A stretch of 6,107 nucleotides of DNA from the NCBI GenBank assembly GCA_035291605.1, contig DATDRS010000126.1:1-6107 (forward strand), read 5' to 3'. A program made the translations under genes and the position numbers. Every line of letters begins with the position of its first letter. The stretch's first letter is position 1. This stretch comes from DATDRS01 sp035291605 (GTDB taxonomy: Bacteria > Chloroflexota > Anaerolineae > Anaerolineales > UBA6663). This document shows positions 1-4,900 of this stretch, in pieces. The notes under the pieces were generated by a model. That model did not search any database. It saw only the letters and a list, made by a program, of their open reading frames with translations, and was not told the DNA's origin.

Positions 1-249
1 GTGGAAGAGGGCATTGGCGTCGCTTTCGTCTCCGAGCTGGCGGCGGCGCGCGGGCTGGCTGCGGGCCGCATCAGGCAGGTGAACGTCGAGGGGCTGGAGT
101 TGAGCCGCATGATCTACATCGCCCGCAGCACGCGCTCCCCGCTCACCCGCGCGCAGGAACGCTTCTGGGCGTTTGCGCAGGAACATCGGCCCGACCTGGC
201 CTCCCAATTAAGCAAGACCATCTCCGGCCTCAAAGCGGCGCTGGCCTGA
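1..249 (+). CDS. LysR-type transcriptional regulator, C-terminal fragment (5' end outside window)
   Basis: The 82 visible codons read as the last part of a LysR-family effector-binding domain. Near the start is the segment GIGVAFVSELAAARGL, followed by a short strand containing the V-x-G-L pattern, then R-M-I-Y-I-A-R, and a closing helix S-P-L-T-R-A-Q-E-R-F-W-A-F-A. This order is typical of the end of the LysR substrate domain (lobe I return and final helix). The DNA-binding helix-turn-helix must lie upstream of the window, so the GTG at base 1 is almost certainly an internal valine codon and not the start. The stop TGA is at 247-249. The kinase gene follows after only 22 bases, so the two could share a transcript. 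LysR proteins usually control a divergent or adjacent gene, and the target and effector cannot be read here. The family call is fairly secure; the exact role is unknown. Confidence 0.8.
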   Translation: MEEGIGVAFVSELAAARGLAAGRIRQVNVEGLELSRMIYIARSTRSPLTRAQERFWAFAQEHRPDLASQLSKTISGLKAALA

Positions 250-271
250 GGCCGATGGAGCATCGCCGGTT

Positions 272-1741
272 GTGAGCGGATCACTCTCTAACCTGTTCGT
301 CTACTTTATCTACGGCCTGTCCTTCTTTTGCATGGGGCTGGCGATCCTGCTGGAGAGAGGGCGCGGCGCCGACGCGCGGCTGCGCCACGCGCTGCGGCCG
401 CTGGCTGGTTTCGGGCTGGTCCACGGCGTTCATGAATGGCTGGAGATGTTTCAGGGGGTGCAGATACTGCCCGGGCAGGCGGCCAACCAGCTGGCGTGGG
501 AGGCTCTGCGGCTTGCACTGCTGGCGTTTTCCTTTCTTTCCCTCGCGGCGTTCGGTTCTTCACTTTTGTCTCCGACCGAGCAGTTCCAGCGCCTCAGCCT
601 CACCGTCCCGCTCGTGCAGGTGACGGCGTGGGGCCTCGGCCTGTTCATCATGCGCGGCTATTTTTCGCTGGACAATGGCCTATGGGAAGTGGCGCACGTG
701 TGGACGCGCTACGTGCTGGCGATCCCGGCGGCGCTCCTCGCCTCGGCGGGGTTGGTGGCGCAGCAGCGCGCTTTCCGCCAGGCGGGGCTGGTGGGCTTCG
801 GGCGGGACAGCCTCTGGGCGGCGGTCGCTTTCGCCTGGTATGGCCTGGTCGGGCAGACTTTCGTCCAGCCGAGTCCCCTGCCGCCGTCCAACGTGTTCAA
901 CGCCGCCCTCTTCCTGCGGTTGTTCGGCTTCCCCATCCAGTGGGTGCGCGCCGCCGCCGCGCTAGTGGCCGCGATTTTCGTCATCCGTTTCCTGCGCGCC
1001 TTCGAGGTGGAGACCCAGCGCCGGATCGCAGAGCTCCAGGCGGCCCGGCTCGAAGAGGCGGAGCGACGCGAGGCGCTGCGGGGGGAGCTCCTCCGCCGCG
1101 TCGTCGCCGCCCAGGAGGCCGAGCGCCAGCGCATTGCACGGGAATTGCATGACGCCACCGGGCAGGCGCTCACCGCGCTGGGATTGGGCCTGCGCGGCGC
1201 AGCCAATACGCTGAGGCAGAACGTGGATCAGGCCGCCCAGCAACTACGTCATCTGGAGAACCTGACTGCGAGCACGCTCGACGAGCTGCGCCATCTGATT
1301 GCGGATCTGCGCCCTTCGCATCTCGACGACCTCGGCCTGGGCGCGGCGATCCGCTGGTATGGTAAAGAGTTGCAGACCCGCGCGGGATTGGAGGTCTCGG
1401 TGGAAGTCGCCGGCGATCAGCAGGCGTTGACCCCGGTGGTCAACATTGCGCTGTTCCGCGTGACGCAGGAGGCGCTGACGAACGTGGTCAAACACAGCGG
1501 CGCGCAGAAAGCCTGGGTGCGGCTGCACTATGGCGAGCGAGAAGTCCACTTGCAGGTGGAGGATCACGGCTGCGGGTTCGACGCGGCGAAGCCGCCCGCC
1601 CCGAACCGGTCGCCGTGGGGCCTGCTGGGGATGCAGGAACGCGCGGCGCTGCTGGGCGGGAGTTTCACCGTGCGGTCGGCGCCGGGGCAGGGCGCGTGCG
1701 TCGAAGTCGTGATCCCGTATCAGCCGTTGGAGGCGACATGA
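272..1741 (+). CDS. Membrane-bound sensor histidine kinase (HisKA_3 / DesK-NarX-like class)
   Basis: This 489-residue protein should autophosphorylate on histidine and pass the phosphate to the regulator encoded next. About seven hydrophobic spans lie in residues 8-27, 41-60, 77-98, 108-130, 146-167, 179-198 and 222-245, forming a polytopic sensor with no domain I recognise. A charged, probably coiled-coil linker follows (about 246-290). The HisKA_3 dimerisation box is E-R-Q-R-I-A-R-E-L-H-D, with the phospho-acceptor at H293. The ATPase domain shows the N box Q-E-A-L-T-N-V-V-K-H-S (N404), the G1 box D-H-G-C-G-F-D (D431) and the G2 box G-L-L-G-M (450-454). GTG at 272 is chosen because it comes just before the first membrane span; the preceding GGAG at 257-260 is a rather distant ribosome site. 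The gene ends in an ATGA overlap with the regulator gene. The signal sensed cannot be told from the sequence. Confidence 0.92.
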   Translation: MSGSLSNLFVYFIYGLSFFCMGLAILLERGRGADARLRHALRPLAGFGLVHGVHEWLEMFQGVQILPGQAANQLAWEALRLALLAFSFLSLAAFGSSLLSPTEQFQRLSLTVPLVQVTAWGLGLFIMRGYFSLDNGLWEVAHVWTRYVLAIPAALLASAGLVAQQRAFRQAGLVGFGRDSLWAAVAFAWYGLVGQTFVQPSPLPPSNVFNAALFLRLFGFPIQWVRAAAALVAAIFVIRFLRAFEVETQRRIAELQAARLEEAERREALRGELLRRVVAAQEAERQRIARELHDATGQALTALGLGLRGAANTLRQNVDQAAQQLRHLENLTASTLDELRHLIADLRPSHLDDLGLGAAIRWYGKELQTRAGLEVSVEVAGDQQALTPVVNIALFRVTQEALTNVVKHSGAQKAWVRLHYGEREVHLQVEDHGCGFDAAKPPAPNRSPWGLLGMQERAALLGGSFTVRSAPGQGACVEVVIPYQPLEAT

Positions 1742-2388
1742 CCATTCATCTCTTGCTCGTTGACGACCACGTGGTGGTGCGCTCCGGCCTGCGAACGCTG
1801 CTGGAGCCGGAAACCGACATCGAGATTGTGGGCGAGGCAGGCGCGGCCCGCGAGGCGCTGGAACTGGTGAAACAGTTGCAGCCAGAAGTCGTGTTGATGG
1901 ACATCGGCCTGCCGGACCAGTCCGGGATTGAGGCCACGCAGGCCATCAAGCGCGCCTGGCCGGGGGTGGCCGTCGTCGCGCTGACGATCCACGAGGACGA
2001 GGAGTACTTTTTCCAGATGCTTCACGCCGGGGCCAGCGGATACGTCCCCAAACGCGCCGCGCCGGAGGAGCTGATTACGGCGGTGCGCACCGCAGCGGCG
2101 GGCGAAATCTATTTGTATCCGTCGCTGGCGAAGCTGCTCGTGCGAGACTACCTCAGCGGCAACCGCGAGGCGGCCTCAACGAATGCGTTGGACGAGCTGA
2201 CGGAACGCGAGCGGGAAGTCCTGGCCTATCTCGCCGAGGGGTCGAGCAACCAGGAGATCGCGGAGGCGCTGGTGATCAGCCCGAAGACGGTGGCCCGGCA
2301 CCGTGAGAACATCATGCACAAGCTCAACCTGCACTCGCGCGCCGACCTGGTCAAGTACGCGATCCGCAAGGGGATCATTCAGGCGTAG
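1738..2388 (+). CDS. NarL/FixJ-family response regulator (REC + LuxR-type HTH)
   Basis: This 216-residue cytoplasmic transcription factor has a receiver domain at residues 1-120. It contains the acidic pair D9-D10, the phospho-acceptor D55 in V-L-M-D-I-G-L-P-D, the switch threonine T83 and the conserved lysine K105. The output domain at about 154-213 is a LuxR-type helix-turn-helix: L-T-E-R-E-R-E-V-L, then N-Q-E-I-A-E-A-L-V-I-S-P-K-T-V-A-R-H and a closing helix. ATG 1738 is preceded by GGAGG at 1729-1733, and it overlaps the kinase stop codon as ATGA, which indicates translational coupling. A longer reading from 1615 would only add kinase sequence in the wrong frame. The partner is the kinase upstream. 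A likely target is the respiratory operon starting at 2634, since NarL-type systems often control anaerobic or alternative respiration, but no operator was identified. A terminator follows directly. Confidence 0.95.
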   Translation: MTIHLLLVDDHVVVRSGLRTLLEPETDIEIVGEAGAAREALELVKQLQPEVVLMDIGLPDQSGIEATQAIKRAWPGVAVVALTIHEDEEYFFQMLHAGASGYVPKRAAPEELITAVRTAAAGEIYLYPSLAKLLVRDYLSGNREAASTNALDELTEREREVLAYLAEGSSNQEIAEALVISPKTVARHRENIMHKLNLHSRADLVKYAIRKGIIQA

Positions 2389-2410
2389 ATTGTCAGTTGA
2401 CGCATCTCAG

Positions 2411-2447
2411 CGGCTCGGCGTCGGGAACGCCGGGCCGTTTTTATTTT
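2411..2447 (+). terminator. Rho-independent terminator after the two-component operon
   Basis: An 11-base stem is formed by CGGCTCGGCGT (2411-2421) and ACGCCGGGCCG (2427-2437), with one T:G wobble pair and a 5-base loop CGGGA. It is followed at once by TTTTTATTTT (2438-2447). It begins 22 bases past the response-regulator stop codon. The stem, loop and U-tract are all of classical form, so this should end the kinase/regulator transcript and insulate it from the respiratory operon downstream. Confidence 0.9.
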
Positions 2448-2449
2448 GG

Positions 2450-2494
2450 AGATGGGGTGAATGCCCCATTTGCGCTGCCCCAGATGGGGTGAAT
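2450..2494 (+). repeat. 13-base direct repeat, each copy opening a small hairpin
   Basis: AGATGGGGTGAAT occurs at 2450-2462 and again exactly at 2482-2494, 32 bases apart (three helical turns). Each copy begins an inverted repeat. The first is ATGGGG (2452-2457) facing CCCCAT (2464-2469). The second is GATGGG then TG, facing CACCCATC (2495-2502), with one bulged G. The segment lies between a terminator and the start of the respiratory operon. The repeats could be tandem operator sites or remnants of a small dispersed repeat; the sequence alone does not decide. Confidence 0.6.
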
Positions 2495-2500
2495 CACCCA

Positions 2501-2577
2501 TCCCGGCGGGCCGTGCGTGGGGCAGGTGCAGTGCCCCATAAATCGGGCGCGCGTCCAATTTACGTCGCCCGCCGGGA
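2501..2577. repeat. Nested inverted repeats in the upstream region of the respiratory operon
   Basis: An exact 11-base inverted repeat, TCCCGGCGGGC (2501-2511) and GCCCGCCGGGA (2567-2577), encloses two smaller ones. These are GGGGCA (2519-2524) with TGCCCC (2532-2537), and TAAAT (2539-2543) with ATTTA (2558-2562). If this stretch is transcribed it could fold into a closed multi-branch structure. If it is upstream of the transcription start it may instead be a cluster of palindromic protein-binding sites or a decayed mobile repeat. Its 3' arm overlaps the spacer of the promoter candidate at 2559-2587. Confidence 0.5.
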
Positions 2578-2587
2578 GGCCTAAAGT
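2559..2587 (+). promoter_or_regulatory. Candidate sigma-70-like promoter for the respiratory operon
   Basis: TTTACG (2559-2564) matches 4 of 6 bases of the -35 consensus. TAAAGT (2582-2587) matches 4 of 6 bases of the -10 consensus. The spacer is exactly 17 bases. The expected start of transcription, about 2594, leaves a leader of roughly 40 bases before the ATG at 2634. The matches are weak and the G+C-rich setting makes chance hits possible. The position between a terminator and a new operon is the main support. Confidence 0.3.
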
Positions 2588-2621
2588 GTAGGCAGAGATT
2601 AGTTGATCCGCCGGAATAAGG

Positions 2622-2628
2622 AAGGAGG
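2622..2628 (+). promoter_or_regulatory. Strong Shine-Dalgarno site deciding the start at 2634
   Basis: AAGGAGG at 2622-2628 ends 5 bases before ATG 2634. This is the best ribosome site in the intergenic region. It identifies the 40-codon reading frame as a real gene and argues against a longer reading in another frame that would begin at the TTG at 2603. Confidence 0.75.
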
Positions 2629-2633
2629 CTGCC

Positions 2634-2756
2634 ATGACCGCCCTGCTCACACTCTTGGTTCTCACGCTGCTCAGGCTGGTGATCCCGTTCGGCCTGTTGC
2701 TGTTGATCGGCACGCTGGTGGAGCGGAGGGAGGCGCTGTACCGGAGGCTGGCGTGA
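2634..2756 (+). CDS. Small single-span membrane protein (40 aa), first gene of the respiratory operon
   Basis: This 40-residue protein is too short for many gene finders. It consists of one leucine-rich membrane helix (about residues 4-28) followed by a charged tail E-R-R-E-A-L-Y-R-R-L-A. A strong ribosome site (AAGGAGG, 2622-2628) precedes the ATG, and its TGA (2754-2756) overlaps the ATG of the next gene (2756) as TGATG, the pattern of translational coupling. Its pattern L-L-R-x3-P-x-G-x3-L-I-x2-L recurs in the first helix of the next protein, so the two appear related by duplication. I do not recognise a family. Possible roles are a small accessory subunit of the membrane complex encoded downstream, or a partner of the two-CW protein. 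The existence of the gene is well supported; the function is unknown. Confidence 0.72.
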   Translation: MTALLTLLVLTLLRLVIPFGLLLLIGTLVERREALYRRLA

Positions 2757-3109
2757 TGGAGCCGCTGTTCACTCTGCTCACGGTCTTAATCGGCCTGCTG
2801 CTGCGCATGGGCCTGCCGCTAGGGGCGACGGCCCTGATCGTCTGGCTTCTCCGCAAGCTGGATGCCCGCTGGCAGGCGGAGGCGCGTGAGGCCCGGCGGC
2901 AGGCGCTGTTCGCGCTCGCGCAGGCGCAGCCGGGCGCGCCGTGCTGGACAGTGCGCAATTGCCCCGAGGCGCTGCGCGCGCGCTGTTCGGCCTACGCCCG
3001 GCGCGATATCCCCTGCTGGCAGTTGTTCCGTGACCCGCAGGGCCACTTGAAGCCGGCCTGCCTGGATTGTGAAGTCTTCCGAAACGCACCCGCCCTTGCA
3101 TTGGCGTGA
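2756..3109 (+). CDS. Membrane-anchored cysteine-rich protein with two Cys-Trp motifs (two-CW-like), 117 aa
   Basis: One membrane helix (about residues 7-32) is followed by a basic, helical stretch (33-58) and a C-terminal cysteine domain. The six cysteines are C63, C69, C77, C87, C102 and C105. They are arranged as P-C-W-x3-N-C, then R-x-x-C-x-A-Y, then P-C-W, then a final C-x-x-C. This resembles the small two-CW domain found in many anaerobic and environmental bacteria, whose role is not established to my knowledge; metal binding or redox sensing is a guess. ATG 2756 is chosen because GGAGG (2743-2747) lies 8 bases before it and it overlaps the previous stop codon. Reading further upstream in this frame gives non-membrane, low-quality sequence. 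The cytochrome gene follows after 25 bases, so the protein probably serves the respiratory complex. By the positive-inside rule the basic stretch 33-48 suggests a cytoplasmic cysteine domain. Confidence 0.8.
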   Translation: MEPLFTLLTVLIGLLLRMGLPLGATALIVWLLRKLDARWQAEAREARRQALFALAQAQPGAPCWTVRNCPEALRARCSAYARRDIPCWQLFRDPQGHLKPACLDCEVFRNAPALALA

Positions 3110-3122
3110 GATTACAGGATTG

Positions 3123-3127
3123 AGGAG
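3123..3127 (+). promoter_or_regulatory. Ribosome binding site fixing the cytochrome start at 3135
   Basis: AGGAG at 3123-3127 lies 7 bases before ATG 3135. The start here puts a typical export helix at residues 5-27. The alternative GTG at 3069 lies inside the preceding gene and would add 22 polar residues before the signal sequence. Confidence 0.7.
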
Positions 3128-3134
3128 ACGCCCT

Positions 3135-4070
3135 ATGAGACGCTGGACATTTCAACTTTCAGTCGGGTTGATCTTTGCTCTGCCGCTGGCGCTGTTGACC
3201 TTTGCCCTGGCGCAGGCGAAACCCCTCCGGGAGGCCGAGGCGCCGCCAGCGCCAGAGTGCCAGGACTGCCATGCGCAATTTCAGGCCGTCTGGGCCTCCG
3301 GCGCGCATGCGAAGGCTCTCAGCGACCCGGTCTTCAAATCTGCCTGGGATGCCCAGGGTAATCCTAGAGACTGCCTGACGTGCCACACCACCGGCTATGA
3401 CCCGGCCACGGGCATGTATCAGGCCGAGGGCGTCACCTGCGAAGCGTGCCACGACCCGGTCAGTTCGAACCACCCCCTATCACCGGCCTCGATGAGCCGC
3501 TCGGCGAGCCTGTGCGGCAATTGTCACCAGGACACTTACTTCGAGTGGCAGGCGAGCAAGCACGGTCAGAGCGATCTGACGTGCGTGAGCTGCCACGACC
3601 CGCACGCGAACAGCCTGCGGGCCGCCGACGCCTCGAGCCTGTGCGCTTCCTGCCACGGGACGCGGGTGCGGGCCTTTGCCCATTCCAACCACTCGACCCA
3701 GGGGCTGACCTGCACCGATTGCCACATCGGAGACGCGAACGGCGAGGACGTCGTCATGGGGAAGGGGCAGCACAGCCACACTTTCGAGGTCAACCTGGGC
3801 AAGTGCACCAAGTGCCACGAACACGAGATCCACAACCCGGCCGCGGCGATGCTGATTGCCGGGGGCACGCCGACGCCCGTCCCGCCGGACTCGATGTCCT
3901 CAGGCCATCCCGCCACGGTGGATACGGAGCCGAAGCCGGTGAGTCCGGTTGGGTTCGCCGTCTTCACCGGGTTGATCGGCCTGGCCTTCGGGATCATCCT
4001 GGCCCCGTGGCTGGAGCGCGGGTTTCACCGCCTCCGCAAGGTTGAGGAGCGACGAGAGGTGCGGCCATGA
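3135..4070 (+). CDS. Octahaem c-type cytochrome, membrane-anchored (cytochrome c554 / doubled-CXXCH type)
   Basis: This 311-residue exported electron carrier has eight CxxCH haem sites, starting at C42, C80, C102, C127, C150, C170, C193 and C224. An N-terminal signal or anchor helix (about 5-27) precedes A-Q-A. Residues 42-106 have the layout of the cytochrome c554 family: CxxCH, W-x-x-S-x-x-H-A, a C-L-T-C-H-T-T-G-Y segment and G-V-T-C-E-A-C-H. Residues 150-174 form a doubled-CXXCH unit with C-H-D-P-H. Many spare histidines (for example H58, H113, H143, H157, H183, H186, H213, H215, H230, H233) could serve as sixth ligands. A Pro/Thr-rich linker leads to a C-terminal membrane helix (about 271-291) and a basic cytoplasmic tail. 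It should sit on the outer face of the membrane and exchange electrons with the iron-sulfur and NrfD-like subunits. At 311 residues it is far too small for MccA sulfite reductase or octahaem nitrite reductases, so an electron carrier is more likely than an enzyme. The stop overlaps the next start (ATGA, 4067-4070). Confidence 0.9.
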   Translation: MRRWTFQLSVGLIFALPLALLTFALAQAKPLREAEAPPAPECQDCHAQFQAVWASGAHAKALSDPVFKSAWDAQGNPRDCLTCHTTGYDPATGMYQAEGVTCEACHDPVSSNHPLSPASMSRSASLCGNCHQDTYFEWQASKHGQSDLTCVSCHDPHANSLRAADASSLCASCHGTRVRAFAHSNHSTQGLTCTDCHIGDANGEDVVMGKGQHSHTFEVNLGKCTKCHEHEIHNPAAAMLIAGGTPTPVPPDSMSSGHPATVDTEPKPVSPVGFAVFTGLIGLAFGIILAPWLERGFHRLRKVEERREVRP

Positions 4071-4900
4071 CGAAGGTCTTCAACGGTAGAAACCCGGTTT
4101 CTCCGAGAAACGGGGTTTCTGAAGCTTCTTCTAAAGAAAAGGTCGGGCGGCGCAGTTTTCTCAAGGCATTGGCCGCCGCCGTCACCGCGGCCGCGGCCCT
4201 TCGGTTGAGCCAGCGAGCGACGAAGGCCTCCGAGCCGGTCGGGTCCAGTCCGCACAAGTGGGCGATGGTGATCGATCAGGGCAAGTGCGTGGGCTGCGGT
4301 TACTGCACGCTGGCCTGCCGCGCGCACAACGACGCGCCGCCCTCTATCTCGTGGAACAAAGTCATCCCGGCGGGCAAGGTCGGGAACCGCGAGGTCTTCC
4401 TCCCGCGCCCCTGCCAGCACTGCGAGCACGCGCCGTGCGTCGAGGTCTGCATGGTCGGCGCGAGTTACCACCGGGCCGACGGGATCGTGATGATGGACTA
4501 CGACAAGTGCATCGGCTGCCGCTACTGCGAGGTGGCCTGCCCCTATGGCGCGCGCGCCTTCAACTGGGAGGCGTTCACCGGCCCGAATCCGGTGGTGCCC
4601 ATGTGGGGAGAGCCGGAAGTGGAGCGCCGCCCGCGCGGCGTGCCGGAGAAATGCTCGTTCTGCTATCAGCGGATTGACCGGGGCCTGGCGCTGGGCCTGA
4701 AGCCGGGCGTGGACCCGGAGGCGACGCCCGCGTGCGTGGTGGCCTGCCCGATGAAGGCGCGCGCCTTCGGCGACCTCAACGACCCTGAGTCCGAAGTGAG
4801 CCGGCTGCTCGCCGCGCACTCTTCATATCGCCTGCGCGAGGACTTAGGCACAGCCCCGCGCGTGTACTATCTCCCCGCGCGCCAGGAGGTGTCGGGATGA
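4067..4900 (+). CDS. Tat-exported four-[4Fe-4S] ferredoxin-like subunit (NrfC/PsrB/DmsB type)
   Basis: This 277-residue electron-relay subunit has 16 cysteines in four groups: C-V-G-C-G-Y-C-T-L-A-C (C74-C84), C-Q-H-C-x4-C-x3-C, C-I-G-C-R-Y-C-E-V-A-C-P, and C-S-F-C with a later C-V-V-A-C-P. This is the standard arrangement of NrfC, PsrB, DmsB and QrcC proteins. The N-terminus carries a twin-arginine export motif G-R-R-S-F-L-K (27-33) and an alanine-rich helix (34-45). Cleavage near T-K-A (52-54) is possible. Residues 8-18 are encoded by a palindromic repeat (4088-4120) and read R-N-P-V-S-P-R-N-G-V-S, making the pre-Tat region unusually long. ATG 4067 is the only start that keeps the Tat motif; GAGAGG (4054-4059) is its ribosome site. 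The gene overlaps both neighbours by ATGA. It probably connects the octahaem cytochrome with the NrfD-like membrane subunit. A periplasmic location follows from the Tat motif. Confidence 0.93.
   Translation: MTKVFNGRNPVSPRNGVSEASSKEKVGRRSFLKALAAAVTAAAALRLSQRATKASEPVGSSPHKWAMVIDQGKCVGCGYCTLACRAHNDAPPSISWNKVIPAGKVGNREVFLPRPCQHCEHAPCVEVCMVGASYHRADGIVMMDYDKCIGCRYCEVACPYGARAFNWEAFTGPNPVVPMWGEPEVERRPRGVPEKCSFCYQRIDRGLALGLKPGVDPEATPACVVACPMKARAFGDLNDPESEVSRLLAAHSSYRLREDLGTAPRVYYLPARQEVSG
4088..4120. repeat. In-frame double palindrome inside the iron-sulfur gene
   Basis: AGAAACCCGGTTTCT (4088-4102) and AGAAACGGGGTTTCT (4106-4120) are separated by CCG. Each 15-base unit is itself nearly palindromic, and together they form a 15-base stem with a single mismatch and a 3-base loop. 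The 33 bases equal 11 codons and are read exactly in frame as codons 8-18, giving the doubled peptide R-N-x-V-S. The next bases contain GAAGCTTC (4121-4128) and TTCT-AA-AGAA (4129-4138), so the foreign-looking, A/T-richer tract may extend to about 4140. I recall similar AGAAACC/GGTTTCT palindromes as dispersed repeats in some Chloroflexota and cyanobacterial genomes, unverified here. Confidence 0.8.
4884..4890 (+). promoter_or_regulatory. Shine-Dalgarno site for the NrfD-like gene
   Basis: AGGAGGT (4884-4890) ends 6 bases before ATG 4897 and 9 before the second ATG at 4900. This nearly perfect site lies inside the end of the iron-sulfur gene. It shows that translation begins before the palindrome at 4922-4949, so the palindrome is translated. 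No such site precedes the TTG at 4957, the first start-like codon after the palindrome. Confidence 0.75.

Noticed and set aside
436..1152. Long plus-strand reading frame of 238 codons overlapping the kinase
   Set aside because: It lies out of frame inside a clear histidine kinase and has the Gly/Ala/Pro/Arg-rich make-up of a shifted GC-rich gene.
1615..1737. Upstream extension of the response regulator
   Set aside because: The extra 41 residues are a shifted reading of the kinase ATPase domain. The ATG at 1738 has a ribosome site and begins a normal receiver domain.
2460..2540. Short frame starting ATG in the repeat-rich gap (26 codons)
   Set aside because: No ribosome site, composition dictated by the repeats, and no resemblance to a protein.
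2603..2755. Upstream extension of the two-CW protein
   Set aside because: It would start at a TTG and give a polar, motif-free segment overlapping the 40-codon gene, which has the better ribosome site and a TGATG junction.
2819..2830. CTAGGGGCGACG inside the two-CW gene, recalling the palindrome at 4922-4949
   Set aside because: No complementary arm lies nearby, and the bases encode an ordinary part of the membrane helix.
3069..3134. Upstream GTG start for the cytochrome
   Set aside because: It lies inside the preceding gene and would put polar residues before the signal helix. ATG 3135 has AGGAG at the right distance.
3135..4070. MccA-type octahaem sulfite reductase or octahaem nitrite/tetrathionate reductase
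   Set aside because: Those enzymes are much longer or have non-standard haem motifs. All eight motifs here are ordinary CxxCH and the protein is only 311 residues.
4025..4819. 264-codon minus-strand frame opposite the iron-sulfur gene
   Set aside because: The plus strand encodes 16 conserved cysteines there; the antisense frame is His/Arg/Ala-rich with no recognisable motif and is an effect of third-position GC.
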